NCBI GenBank assembly: GCA_014529385.2
Contig: CM043947.1
Location: forward strand, 98,552,036 to 98,616,035
Direction of reading: 5' to 3'
From: Adiantum capillus-veneris
Taxonomy: Eukaryota; Streptophyta; Polypodiopsida; Polypodiales; Pteridaceae
Length of the DNA stretch: 64,000 nt
The position numbers and the translations under genes are program-made. Position 1 is the stretch's first letter. Every line of letters begins with the position of its first letter. Positions 49,661 to 61,830 of this stretch are shown piece after piece. The notes beneath the pieces were generated by a model. It ran no database searches. It was given only the letters and a program-made list of their open reading frames with translations, and was not told the DNA's origin.

Positions 49661-50977
49661 ATGGGTGATCATGTTGAGCAACAGGGTATGCATTTTGAGC
49701 CAACAACAATGCAAATGTTTCAAGCATTTGCAATGTTCATGCAACAACAACATTCCATTGAAAGAAGGGAGATTTCAGCAACGAAGGCCATACAAGCGGT
49801 TGTCAACAGAATGGATCAATTCAATGGCAAAGATGTAACCAAGTACTTACGTGAGTATGTGAAGGAGATGGAGTTGTATCCCGTGTCAGAAGGTGAGATG
49901 ATTCAAAGCTTTGAGCTAGTTGTTGCTCCAGAAATTAGGGAGCATGTTAAGGCAATTAAAGATGGGCATGGGAGAAATTGGGAAGAACTCAAAGTAGCTT
50001 TAAAGGAGGAATATTTCATGGAGGACTCTGAGAGAGTAACCAAAAGGACATTCTTAGAATGGGTAGTCAAGCCAAAGCAAGGACTATCAATAACAGAGAT
50101 ACTTAGGGAATTTGAGCGGTGTTATGCACAACTCACAAGGACAGAAAGGGCCACACTAGATGGAGAGAAGACAGATCTTTTCTTACAAGCTGTAGGTAAA
50201 GAGTTTCAAGAAAATTTGGAGGTTCTTCTTGAAGATAAAGATGCTGAGCAAGGACTAAAGACCGACTGGAATGAAGTTGAAGGTGCTGTCTCGTTGCTGG
50301 CCAAACGACAAAGAAGAAGGGACAAGATGGTAGTAAAAACTACAAGTCCTTCAACCTCAACCTCTAACAAAATGGTAAAGCCTACTTTTATCGTTCCTAA
50401 GTTTGATGAGTCCATGCTAGATGAGCTTGTGAAGGGAATGCGTGACTTGAAGGTGAAGCTTGCAAAGCTTGAAGAAAAAGGCCAACCATCAGGGCCACTT
50501 CCTAGGCAAAGACAACAACCCAAAGAAGGGTTTGTTAATAGATGTATTTGGTGTGATAGTACATACCATGTAAGAAGGGATTGTGATGAGTTTAGTGATG
50601 CTTTGTCAAAAGATGTTGTCTTTTTTAAGAATGGTAAAACCCACTTAAGAGAGACAGTTCTATCCTTGAGAACTAACTTTGGGAAGGGGGGAATGCAAAC
50701 CTTAGTTGAAGATATGGCAACTAAGCATGCCACCTCTTCAGTTGAGGCAGCTACTTATGGAGTAAAAATTGAACATTTTTGTGATGAAGAGGTGAGTGAC
50801 CATCATGGTCAAATTTGGCCAAATGTCATACAATTAGCTAAAAAGGAAAAGCTTACAAAAGAGATTCTACACGACGCAGGTGATTGCATACGTCTAGAAA
50901 CAGGATGGAATTATCCAGTGACTCATTGTCAGTGCATGCCTACATTAAAAAATGCCAACAAAATGAGGCAATTGTAG
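49661..50977 (+). CDS. Gag of element D
   Basis: The frame is open from 49613 within the primer site, but the ATG at 49661 (ACCATGGG, MGDHVEQQ) is the likelier start. The gag core runs from about residue 40 to 230 (FNGKDVTKYLREYVKEMELYP, GRNWEELKVALKEEYF, FLEWVVKPKQGLSITEILREF). A Cys/His cluster CIWCDSTYHVRRDC (C-x2-C-x4-H-x4-C) lies near residue 315. Beyond 50977 the coding sequence continues in shifted frames (TLGEVIGIAKREFHEEIIDI near 51250). Confidence 0.85.
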   Translation: MGDHVEQQGMHFEPTTMQMFQAFAMFMQQQHSIERREISATKAIQAVVNRMDQFNGKDVTKYLREYVKEMELYPVSEGEMIQSFELVVAPEIREHVKAIKDGHGRNWEELKVALKEEYFMEDSERVTKRTFLEWVVKPKQGLSITEILREFERCYAQLTRTERATLDGEKTDLFLQAVGKEFQENLEVLLEDKDAEQGLKTDWNEVEGAVSLLAKRQRRRDKMVVKTTSPSTSTSNKMVKPTFIVPKFDESMLDELVKGMRDLKVKLAKLEEKGQPSGPLPRQRQQPKEGFVNRCIWCDSTYHVRRDCDEFSDALSKDVVFFKNGKTHLRETVLSLRTNFGKGGMQTLVEDMATKHATSSVEAATYGVKIEHFCDEEVSDHHGQIWPNVIQLAKKEKLTKEILHDAGDCIRLETGWNYPVTHCQCMPTLKNANKMRQL

Positions 50978-51900
50978 AAGAGAAGCGCAGACGTGAGAAT
51001 GCTGATGAAGGACCATAAAAAAGAGCTTCTAGAAGTGGGGGAAGAAGCGACTCAATGCCTTCTCAAACACCCTCAACAAAAGGAGCATCTCCACTTGAAG
51101 TACTCATGGAGGAGTCTACAACAGGAAAGAAGAAAGAGCCAACAAAAGGTAAGACAAAAGGCACAACTTATAAATTACAATCTGATATTGATGTTGCTAC
51201 AAATTTAAAGAAATTTTTGTAGGAAAGGATCTTGAATAGAAAGATTGAGTTTACTCTGGGAGAAGTTATTGGCATTGCAAAGCGTGAATTCCATGAGGAG
51301 ATCATTGACATCATTAAGAGGAAGAGGCAAACCCTTGCTGAAGTTTCTCGTCCACAGGTTGAAGGGGAAACCTCGAAGACACAAGGGATGTAGCTGCTAA
51401 ATAAGGAGGATGATCGAGCTGTGGTAGGATGCTACCAATCTAGTGGGAGAGTGAAGCAAGTGCATTTCTCAAATGACGATGAAGAAGTTGAAGATATTCC
51501 TAGGAGCTACTATTCACGAAGTCACTGGGCAAAGGCTACTATAGAAACTTTGGTCAAGGTAGGTGATCTTGAAGAGCCATTTGTTGCCTTGATTGACCAT
51601 GGTTTAGAAATAAACATAATGTCAAAGAGTCTCTACAACAAGTACAAATGGCCGATGGACACAAATCATGGCTGGATGGTAAAAGTGGCAAACAACTCAT
51701 CCGGTGAATTGTATGCAGCATGTCCAAGTGTGAAGGTGACAATAGGTGATGTAAAGATTGACCAAAACTTCTTTGTACAGGATACATCTTCATATCATCT
51801 CATCCTTGGACAGCCCTACATTGTGGGACTTCGAATGGAAACAAATGTAATGGACGATGGTTCAGCATATGCTAGGATACGCAACAAAGATGGTAAATGA
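50978..51900 (+). pseudogene. Gag-protease linker and protease of element D
   Basis: 51421-51900 encodes the retropepsin fold, with FVALIDHGLEINIMSKSLY where D-S/T-G is normal (Ser/Thr to His) and SYHLILGQPYIVGLRME as the second half. The altered active site should abolish cleavage. Confidence 0.8.
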
Positions 51901-52103
51901 GCTGTCCAATTTCTCACAGTTTGTGTAAACCATGAAAGAAATCGTGACAACCTCAGAGAACATCCTCTACCAAAGGTAAGCAAAGAGTTTCATGATCATA
52001 GAGAAATGATGGGTTTTGGCCAAGTACCATTGTAAAGCGGGATTGCAGTGGTACAGAAAGAAAAAGGGTCTCACCTGATCCAAAAACAGGTGAAACTTTC
52101 TCA

Positions 52104-53449
52104 ATGATCTCCTTGGTAACAAGGAATGGATCAGTATGTTTTACAAAACTTGAAGATTTGAAGAGAAGTGAGAGGCAATATGTGCATAATGTACAAATAG
52201 GCATGAAAAAGAGTGGGTTGCTAAAGCCTACTGAAAATGTTTTGGGTTTGTGTGAAAAAGTTTCTTTTGTAGATACTATGGGTGAGCTTGATGCTATAAT
52301 GAGGTCTAGTTTGCATCTTGAAAATGAAGTTGTGGAAGTTTGCTCTATGGAAATGTATCAATTAATAGAAGACTTTAAAGAAAGCCAAACAGTTGGCCCA
52401 GAAGTCCATGTTGAAACTAAATACAAGAGTGTAGCAAAGAAGGTGAAACCAATAGCTTCATCCTTACCACCCAACAACAGGGAAGAGATTGAGCAGGCTT
52501 ATTTACAACCAAGTTTGAGGAATCCTAAAAAGATCGGGCATACCTTCACAAAGGAGTCTTTTCAAGAGTTGCAGATTGGTTGCGAGGAGTTTCTAACACA
52601 GGAGGAGACAAAGTTCTTCAAAGAAATTCTTTCAAAGCATGGTAAGGCCTTTGCATTTGAGCCACATGAGATAGGATGTGTTGATCCTTCTATTGTAGCT
52701 CCTATGGTAATTTTCACAATACCTCATGTGCCTTGGAATCTGCGGCCTATTCCAGTTCCAAAGGCTCATTTGCCAAAGTTAGTAGAGCTACTGAATGAGA
52801 AAATCAAAATGGGAATCTTGGAGCCTTCTTGTGCTCCATACTCAAACAGGTGATTCACAGTTCCAAAGAAGAATGGTTCTCCAAGCTTCATCCAAGATAT
52901 GCAACCAGTGAACAAGGTGACAATTAGAAATGTAGGTACAAGTCCAATTGTGGATGAGTTTGCAGAGGCGTTTGCAGGGAGGGCAATCTACTCAATGGGG
53001 GATCTCTACCCAGAGTATGATCAATTTTAGCTTGCAATCGAAAGCAGAGACTTGACATCCATGAGGACACCTTTGGGTTTGGTAAGGATGTGTACCTTGC
53101 CACAGGGAGCAACCAACTCGGTTCCACATATGATGAGTGGGATGAATAAGGTCTTACTGACTTTATTTCTCAGATCACAATGCCTTTCATTGATGATTTG
53201 CCTATCAAAGGATGTGAAGAAAGTGACAAAGATGAAGCTTTGGATCTCAAGGGATGTCGCAGGTTTGTGGTAAATCACATAAATGATTGTGATAAAATTT
53301 TGTCTAGGTTGGAAGAAGTGAATGTTACATTGTCAGGGAAAAAGTCTATGTTTGGTGTCAAAGAAGTGCTCATTGTGGGACACATCTGCGGGCCATATGG
53401 TAGGAAACCTTGTCCATCAAAGGTAGATGCCATCCAAAGAATGAAATAA
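52104..53449 (+). pseudogene. Reverse transcriptase of element D
   Basis: Upstream part 52104-52853 ends LEPSCAPYSNR, then TGA (52851-52853) where Trp is usual. Next come PKKNGSPSFIQDMQPVN, a TAG at 53028-53030 within DQF*LAIESRD, then TPLGLVRMCTLPQGATNSV. A frameshift at about 53160 follows. The catalytic box is MPFIDDLPIKGC (53180-53449), which keeps the two Asp, followed by LSGKKSMFGVKEVLIVGHICG. The FIDD-x-P-I-K-G form differs from the YxDD boxes of B and E. Confidence 0.85.
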
Positions 53450-54495
53450 ACATGCACTAGCATCACTGAGGTTAGAAGGTTTCTGCGAGCATGTGTCTTC
53501 TATGTTATTTGGATTCCACATTATGCACATGTAGCTGATCCTCTTTATCAGCTGCTTAGAAAAAATCAGAAGTGTAAATGGACAAAAGCACATGTAAAAT
53601 CCATGAAAAAGCTAAAGGAGTTTCTCCAGTCAGCAACAACTTTGAGAAAGGTAGACTATGAGTGTCAAAGGCAAGTAATTGTGACAGTAGACACCAGTCC
53701 TACAGGGATTGGATGGGCAATAGGGCAAGATGACAAAGAAGGACAGAGGTATGTGGTAAGATTTGGAGCAAAGGTACTAAGTTCATGCCAAAGAAACTAT
53801 CCACAAATAAAGAGAGAGTTATGGGGCATGGTTACAGCCTTGAAAAGTGGGGAAGAGTACCTAATTGGTGCATGTGTGGTTGTAGAAACAGATTGTCTAC
53901 CACTTCTTGGGATGATTACAAGCTGCTCAACGCCAGACATTGCTATGTTGCGGTGGATTGCCTACATTAAGTCCTTAAATCCCGAGTTTAAGTACATTGC
54001 AGGTAAAGAAAATACAGTGGCAGATATGCTATCAAGGGCAAGGTATGAAGATGAGTCACAAATGATTGACGAGGGAGATGATGTAGGCACAAAGTTCTAT
54101 TCTATCTCTCATGTCAAAGGTAACAATGTCTTCATGACTAATTCACTTGAATTTTTCTTGAAAGATCTTTATGAAGGTGATTGGCTAACAAAAAAGTATG
54201 ATTGGTCTGAACAAGAATTCAAGAGGATACGCAGGAAAGCATATGGGTACTTTTTAAGGGATGGTTATTTGTGGAAGCATCCTAAACAAAAGAGTGCTAC
54301 ACCACAACGGGTTATATGTAAAAAAGAGACTCAAGGAAAGCTCATGAAAGAGTTTCATGAGATTCTATGGGCTGGACATAGGGGTGTGTGGGCAATCTCT
54401 CCAAGTTGAAAGAAAAATACTGGTGGAAGGGTATGTATAAAGATGTATCTCAATTTGTAGAGTCATGTGTAACTTGTCAAATGTATTCAAAGTGA
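53450..54495 (+). pseudogene. RNase H and truncated integrase of element D
   Basis: RNase H reads VTVDTSPTGIGWAIGQDDKEG, ARFG-like VRFGAKVLSSCQRNYPQIKRELWG, VETDCLPLL and GKENTVADMLSRA. The zinc-binding start of integrase is visible (FHEILWAGHRG; then, in a shifted frame, FVESCVTCQMYSK at about 54450-54490). After this the core and C-terminal domains are absent and the sequence passes to 3' non-coding DNA. Confidence 0.85.
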
Positions 54496-54576
54496 ACATG
54501 AAGCTCTGGAATCATCCTGTGAAGAAGACATCAAGGAAGATGTACAAGAGGTCTGACCTTACAAAGAGACAATGTG

Positions 54577-54614
54577 GCACATACCGGAGGATGTGCAGGT
54601 TTAGAGGGGGTGGA
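54577..54614 (+). promoter_or_regulatory. Polypurine tract and stem of element D
   Basis: AGAGGGGGTGGA (54603-54614) abuts the 3' LTR. GCACAT / ATGTGC (54577-54582 and 54591-54596) can form a 6-bp stem with an 8-nt loop just upstream. Confidence 0.65.
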
Positions 54615-55808
54615 TGTCGTGCTGTGGCACGTATATAATGGGAATGGGCATTAAACGATTTATCTTGTGACTTTTTGACGCATAAGTATACTTCATATAA
54701 TACTCATATGCATAAATAAAAGCTTTCTAACATACCTTAGTATTACCTTTGAAGTAATATAAATGTACATTACTATTAGAAAGTTCTGCAAGAGAAGTAT
54801 CAATGATTGTGCCTCTTTTTGTCTGGGGGAAAAGCATTTGTATATTTCTTCTAATATCTCAGCTATACCCTACCATATATAAATTATTTTCTTCTTTTCA
54901 CATTTATTTAATAATATAACCCTTCAATAATGCATACCTTCTTGGATACAAGAGGGAAGGGCCTACTAGAAGACTTTATGAAAAGGAAGATCCAAAGCTT
55001 CTTGGACCATCCCAATTTGAAAATCCTGACCTAAGGGCATGGAGAAAAGGCCAAAACCAAGTCAAGGTCTTTTAGTAAGCCAATTTTTCCTTTTGAAGCA
55101 TGTCAATCCGAGTTACAGGTCAAAAGTTACAGGGAAACCAGTGAAAAACCCTCTCACAACTACACTGCAAGAAGAGATGGTAAACAGGTGAATCAAGTGA
55201 AAAGAGGTAATCTTGGTCTTTTTCATAAAATAAGATATTTGGAGGATAAAAGACATAAGCATGTGAATGTGACACCTCAAAGATGCCTTGAAGGACAAGA
55301 CACACAAGTTGGGATCCCCTACTGGAGCCACACAGAAGATGCCTAGGTGGGGCCCACATACATCATGCACCCACATGGAGCCTCAACGACCAAAAATGTT
55401 GAATTTCATTATATTTTGAGTCCTAATATTGCCCATTTTAAGAAATATCCAATGAACATTTGATTTGGGCTAACTCTTTAGCCTAATCAAGTGATTATGT
55501 AAAACATGGCTCCCTCACCTATAAAAAGGGCAACCTTCTCTTCATTGGGGGCAAGTTATGAGTGAGTGAGAATAGCTCAATTTCATAGTGCCACACTCAT
55601 CTTAGTGCCACACTTTCTCTTGAAGAAAGGCGGAAGTCTTGCCTCATCTTCTCTCTCCATTAAGGTGGTGGCGATTGCTCTCATGTAAGATATATGTTGC
55701 TAGTTTTTCTTTCATTTGCAACAATAGGGCTTGGGAGAGAAACTCTCTTCTTTTTCTCCTTTCACTTCTTTCACACCTTTATCTTTGAACATACTAAGTA
55801 TATCATCG

Positions 55809-56033
55809 ATGAATAACCATAATACACATAGAGGCGATTTCTTTCATTTCCATTCTGTGCAATCTATTAGTGTTAACATTTGGATTAGTCGAAAGATTCA
55901 CTTTCAGCAACACATAGTGTTTCTTTTTGGTTTTGAAAGGCTCAACGAAATACTTCGCTCACCAGATCCCATCATACTACCTATTATTGACTATAACTTC
56001 TCTTTTGATGTGAGTGTGGTTATTTTATTATGA
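55809..56033 (+). CDS. Leader microprotein 1, 3' LTR copy (element D)
   Basis: Same protein as 48977-49201 with a few substitutions (for example FGFERLNEILRS). The reading is open and overlaps the next ATG by ATGA at 56030-56033. As part of the 3' LTR it would be transcribed only as 3' sequence unless the LTR acts as a promoter. Confidence 0.65.
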   Translation: MNNHNTHRGDFFHFHSVQSISVNIWISRKIHFQQHIVFLFGFERLNEILRSPDPIILPIIDYNFSFDVSVVILL

Positions 56034-56242
56034 ATCAAGAGGATTTGTACTCACAACTAATCCCCATCGCTAGACAAAACATATACATTATAGTAAGCAC
56101 AAAGCTACATTTCCAAAGAGAAATCCGTAGCTTATTTGGACAACAAAGATTAAATATCATTAACTCATCCATTAACCCTTTTATCCTACCCATGATACGA
56201 TATGATCGTAATCTTGATGTTTTCATTTTTGTTTTGTTCTGA
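56030..56242 (+). CDS. Leader microprotein 2, 3' LTR copy (element D)
   Basis: Seventy intact codons (RQNIYIIVSTKLHFQREIRSLFG without the last G in the 5' copy; NPFILPMIRYD; DVFIFVLF). This is the intact counterpart of the interrupted ORF at 49198-49410. Confidence 0.68.
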   Translation: MNQEDLYSQLIPIARQNIYIIVSTKLHFQREIRSLFGQQRLNIINSSINPFILPMIRYDRNLDVFIFVLF

Positions 56243-56406
56243 CTATCTTTCATGAGTTCTCTCCATCACGTGTGTGTTTGTAAGGAAAAGTGAGCGGCTT
56301 CTTTGGATACATTTCTTCTTTATTTCTCATAACCCTTGAGCTTCCTCACAAACTCTCACAGCAAGAGGCCCGGTGCCTTCCTGGAAAGACCTCCTACTTC
56401 ATGACA

Positions 56407-57136
56407 ACGTGGCCCTTTTTGATACAATTTTAATATTCAGGAACCGAGTTTGTGTGTGACTTGCTTCGCTTTCAACCATCACGACCCTTTTGGTTTTTGA
56501 ACCTCTCCTTTGACTTTTCCCTCGTTTTCCTTGACATTGTAGCACTTGATGATTCACATGTGCTTCTCCTTTGCATTTCCTTACTTAGGAGAACACTTAG
56601 AATATCATTAAACTTAAGAGTCTTTGTGTCATAGATAGAGCTTATTACAGCCAACCATCACAAGGGTGTCTCGATTATTCAATAGAGACGACAGTATAAG
56701 GAGGGCTTGGAATTCTTTTCAAATTGACATTCAACGATCAAAGTTGACTTATGTTGGTGTTAAAGTTGTTTAGGTGTTTTGTAATTGAGCCACTCTCTGC
56801 CATATTTAGATTAAACAAGCACTTCATCAGAAATACCTTATTGGATGCCGATGGTTTCTCATAGAGGCAATCTAGTGACTTCATCAAGTCATTCATGGTC
56901 TTCATCTACAAAATGTTGAAGGGCACCATTGACACCAAGATTAGCTGCATTGATCCTAATGCCTTTCTCTCAAGGAAAATTCATGCTTCATCTACCATTG
57001 TTGTGGGCTTCCTTGCAAGACCATCTAGTGGAAAATAAAGGTCCTTCTGGTAGATACAGTCTTCAATATGCATCTTACAATGTTGGTAAAATTTATTGTT
57101 GAACTTCTCAATCTTGAGCTTACCTTCCTTTGCCAT
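56407..57136 (-). pseudogene. Copia gag of element E
   Basis: The ATG at 57136 (MAKEGKLKIEKFN) is followed by the typical copia gag text (EDCIYQKDLYFPLDG) with stops. 56654-56472 continues the gag end (LKFNDILSVLLSKEMQRR). The zinc knuckle (CIKKGHV) is cut by the D insertion. Confidence 0.8.
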
Positions 57137-57209
57137 TACTCCTACTCAATTCAAGGAATCTTTTCCTTGAGATACTTTAGCTATGAGCAAACCTTGATCT
57201 GCTACGAGT
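57137..57209 (-). promoter_or_regulatory. Leader and degenerate primer site of element E
   Basis: Two nucleotides inside the LTR the sense strand reads TCGTAGCAGATC, a 9-of-12 match to the initiator-Met primer site TGGTATCAGAGC. Confidence 0.55.
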
Positions 57210-58081
<872 letters not shown>

Positions 58082-58086
58082 CATTT
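58082..58086. repeat. Target-site duplication of element E, right copy (CATTT)
   Basis: Pairs with 43469-43473. Confidence 0.85.
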
Positions 58087-58240
58087 AGGAATCAAATCCC
58101 ATTAATCCCAAATCCAATCCAATAAACACTTTCGACATTATATATAATCATATACCAAATACGACTCCAAATCCAAGTCCAAATCTCTCTCATTATACAC
58201 TCGGGTAACAAAATCATAGTAGAGAGAGTGGTGACCAACA
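58087..58240. repeat. Family-F repeat, unit 1, right part
   Basis: Continues the unit cut by element E. It matches 60425-60560 (phrases AATAAACA, CCAAGTCCAAATC, GGGTAA, ACAATCATA, AGTGGTG). Confidence 0.7.
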
Positions 58241-58869
58241 ATCGAATCATAATTTTTAAATCAATGTTACCTAAATTGAAAAATTAATACCAATAAGATA
58301 TGTTGCCTAAATTAAAGAATGTGCACTTGTGCTGCCAAAATTGGTGAATCTACACAGCTATTGTCTAAACTAGTACAATTGTTTTTTTGGTGTGGTTTTA
58401 AATTGGAAAATATGGACTCATACTGCCTATATTGGTAGATTAGCACATTTAACTAGTGTTACCTAGATTAACAAGTCTACACAAAGATGAGTATTCACAC
58501 AGTCCCTAAATCAGTAAATCTATGTGTGTGTGACCAATGGACTAGACAAATCATTAAAAAAAACATTCACTACTTTCTTAAAACTTAGTTGGAGTAGGTT
58601 TGAATGGATTAGACAAGGCATAAAAAAAAAAAACAATTACTACACTAAATTGGGGTAGGTTTGAATGGTGAAGTATGTACAAGCTATTGTCAATTATTCC
58701 AAATGACCTTCGCTCATGCAATTAGCTTTAAGGCTTTATGACTAATCATTTCAATAATTATTGCATCTCGTTGAAGTACAAACTACATCATGAGAGATGG
58801 TGGCTTTCACGACTCATAAGATATGTAGATAAAGTAAATATAAAAATAGGAAAGACTTATTAGGTGTAC
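58241..58869. other. AT-rich sequence without recognisable gene
   Basis: No ORF or repeat structure is evident apart from short A runs. Confidence 0.5.
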
Positions 58870-59060
58870 ATATTACAAAGATCTTTTCCATCTCTATAGA
58901 GAGTGAGATAGCGTATGCGAGTACATGCAAAATAACCTCATAGAGTAGAGTTCTACACCTGCACAAAGTGAAGATAGGTGAGATGAGATAAGAGTAATAG
59001 AGGGCTCTAGGTTCAATATCTCCCCATAAAAAGTGATCATTTTCCTCTTGCACCTTGTCA
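58870..59060. repeat. Family-F repeat, unit 2, left part
   Basis: Shares GTGAGATGAGATAAGAG, the spacing of the following purine-rich text and CCTCTTGCACC with 42950-43050 and 60570-60650. Confidence 0.55.
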
Positions 59061-59492
59061 AGAAGTACACAATGTGACTAGGAAAGGGTCGGTCTCTCAT
59101 GGAGATGATTTGAAGCAAAAGACAAACATGGAAAAAACAAAACTCCAACTATGAAAGACTCACTCTAGGAAAGAACCAAGAAAACCTCAAAACTCTTGTG
59201 TGTGTCATGATTTGGTGTAATCTCACTCCCAATTGCACAAATACAATGCTCTTTTGCCTGATTAAAAATCCTAAAATTTCCCTTCAACTTTTCATTGATA
59301 CCACTCCATTGAATATTAATAATTTCATAAGACAAGCCTATATTTTTATTTGAATATATAAAATCCTAATTGGTGGCCTCATAGCCTCAAACATAAGGTA
59401 GAATTAGCAGGAGATTGTACTAGCATCTTCCCTTAGACCTATTATGTCTCCTTCCTTACATGGCTAAATGAGCTCATTTTTGCCTCCAGAAG

Positions 59493-59525
<33 letters not shown>

Positions 59526-60039
59526 TTCCCAACTTGAGCAATGATGGCATCATCATTTTTGTGGAGTTTTTGAGTTATTGTTTGCTATTTTGTGTCACTT
59601 TCTACCAATTCTTGCAATTTTGTACCAAAAAATGTCCCTTTTTTGTCTATAAAGAGCCCAAACAACCTGGGAAAGATCCCTAAATCTTTGGAAACATTCA
59701 CTTGATCTCAATAGAGCTATACATCTCCATTGTCAAATTGTAAAGCACTTTGGATCCATCTTTTATTGGCTACGCATGAAACCTACTATTTTTGGTTGCG
59801 ATTGGCCGAAGTGGACTTCCTAGATAAGCCAAGTGTGCCACTTCAAAAAAATGGACATTTAAACATTCATAAACCAAAGCAATCATGTTTAATTTTGATA
59901 AAATGCACAACATTGCCATGTCAAGGGCCTCATCTCCTCACCGCAACATGTATATGAATGCAATTGTTTTCACACATGAAATAATGTACATTGTAGCTTT
60001 TGGTCTCACATATCAAAATGCATAAAAAGTGAGTCCATT
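59061..60039. other. Non-coding sequence with poly-C run
   Basis: Contains a run of about 30 C at 59494-59523. No recognisable gene; the ORFs of 70 or so codons here have no known motif. Confidence 0.5.
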
Positions 60040-60560
60040 TCTCATAAAGATCTCTCTAACAATAAAGTATCCATAAAATTGTTGTCCTTTTCCGTAGTCC
60101 ATAGTTACCTTATGCTCTTGCCACCTATCAATTGTGATAAATAAATATTTAATAATTTCCATTACATACTTCTCTGTTGGGAAGCAATTTTACTCAATTT
60201 ATATGTCATTAATCTACAAAGCATATTTTTCAATAAAATGGTTAAAATTATATATAAAAAATAATGTATCAAAAAACTAATAAACATAAATAGACTAATT
60301 TTCTTATGCCAAATCTCATCCACATATTGCATATGCTAGTATCCCATTCCATGAGAATAGGTAGTATATGTCATATCGTGATTAGAGTATTGGGATATCA
60401 TTGGTCACAATCATCATTCAATAACAAAAGTGTATTAATTCTAAATTCAATTCAATAAACATTGTTAGAATCATATGAGCATAAACCAAGTCCAAATCCA
60501 AATCACTCCTTATGATATACGTGGGTAAAACAATCATACTATAGGGGTAGTGGTGGCCAG
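60040..60560. repeat. Family-F repeat, unit 2, uninterrupted copy
   Basis: Homologous to 43100-43473 joined to 58087-58240. It represents the state before element E inserted. Confidence 0.7.
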
Positions 60561-60980
60561 GCATGTATAGAGAGAAGAAAGGTGAGATAAGAGAAGAGGA
60601 ATGTGAAATCTCCCTTGCGCAAGAGTTCACATTTTCCTCTTGCACATGATTATTTATAGATTTCTCTAATGCTCAAAATGATTACAGATTGTTCGACCGG
60701 ACATAAAATGACCATTTCTCATAGAGAGAAGTGGTCATTTTTTATATAGAACTCTTTAATAAAATGTCTATACTATTTCTTCATCCTCAAATGATTACAA
60801 AATATTTACCTGGACATAAAATGACCATTGCTCATAAAGAGAAGTAGTCATTTATTATTAGAGAGCTCTTTAATAAAATGTTTATAAAATCTCTATCATT
60901 TTTGCATAGTCCATAATTCAGTCACTTGTCAGCTACAATAAATAAATACTTATCAATTTCTATTTCAACTAAAGAGTCTT
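60561..60980. repeat. Family-F repeat, unit 3
   Basis: Starts like units 1 and 2 and includes a local duplication: GGACATAAAATGACCATT..CTCATA.AGAGAAGT occurs at about 60699 and 60813. Confidence 0.6.
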
Positions 60981-61740
60981 CCACTAGCATGGCTTCAGAG
61001 AGAGTAGACAACAATAGTCAGGGATTAAAGAGATCCATACCGCTGGTGCAACCAAATTTGGTCTAAGCTAGGAAATGGTCTATGCCAGGCAAAAGTAGTA
61101 GGAAAGTGCAGTGTAGAAGGCTAGGGCAGATACCAACGTCCTACGCAGACAAAGGGTAGCTGGGGTGTATGTCCAATGCAGCTTTTTAGGCTTAAATAGC
61201 TCCAAGTTGGCTCAACTCGGATAGTTGATGAAGGTGTCTAAAATGCCAAGCCAATGCTCTGGAATGTAGTGTTTGATGTGCTCTAGAAGCCGGTCTAGAC
61301 GGCTCGTCAAACGGAGCCCCGCTGCTCAAGATATTGTAGTTCAAAGTTAGAGTGTGTAGCAGATCCCCGACGGGCAAGGTAGCTGGGGACAGGTGGCCCA
61401 TGCTGATGTTAGTGGATACATGTGTAGATCTCAAGTTATGGAGCATGTGTGGATTCTTGGATCGTTAATCAAAGCTCTGCTTAGCAATTTATGGTCAGTT
61501 GAAATTTTTCCGGGGGCCAGGTTTGAGCCTACTTGCTCGCATTTGAGGATGCACCATCTGGCATTTTCTAGGCCTTGACAGGGTTCAAGCATATAAAGCA
61601 TGCTGTGTGGGGTTAGCAGGTGTTGAGCTTATATGTGAAGCTACTCAATATATTGCTTCTCTATATATGGCACCCAGGTCCCCTCTATATATACATCATC
61701 TAATGTGTGTATTCTACACACTTTGGGGTTCTATTTCTGT

Positions 61741-61805
<65 letters not shown>

Positions 61806-61806
61806 A
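60981..61806 (+). repeat. Copia-type LTR, 3' part (element G)
   Basis: The LTR end TCTCTCAACA at 61806 lies directly before an initiator-Met primer site. The left end of the LTR is not fixed. TATA-like sequences occur at about 61590 and 61683. A (CT)n run occupies about 61742-61801. Confidence 0.65.
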
Positions 61807-61818
61807 TGGTATCAGAGC
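61807..61818 (+). promoter_or_regulatory. Initiator-Met primer binding site of element G
   Basis: TGGTATCAGAGC is the exact complement of the initiator tRNA-Met 3' end used by most plant copia elements. Confidence 0.88.
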
Positions 61819-61830
61819 ATAACGTTTTTA

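Larger units (their letters stand above)
47248..56406 (+). mobile_element. Element D: Ty3-type retrotransposon with deleted integrase
   Basis: LTRs at 47248-49607 and 54615-56406 begin TGTCGTG and end TTGACA / ATGACA. The internal region has a primer-site-like TGGTGAACCCGACGCG at 49614, gag, protease, RT, RNase H and the start of integrase, then the purine tract. The element lies inside the gag zinc knuckle of element E. A clean target-site duplication could not be fixed: the left flank ends GACAT and the right begins ACGTG. Most of integrase is missing and several stops are present. Confidence 0.88.
54615..56406 (+). repeat. 3' LTR of element D
   Basis: Pair of 47248-49607, lacking the extra segment. 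It carries intact copies of both microprotein ORFs (55809-56033 and 56030-56242). TATA box at 55520-55527. Confidence 0.9.

Noticed and set aside
59494-59523. Poly-C run as a structural element
   Set aside because: A homopolymer of about 30 C may be an assembly or sequencing artefact; no other evidence.
61607-61822. ORF ending in a Ser-Leu run
   Set aside because: Translation of the (CT)n tract at the LTR end of G.
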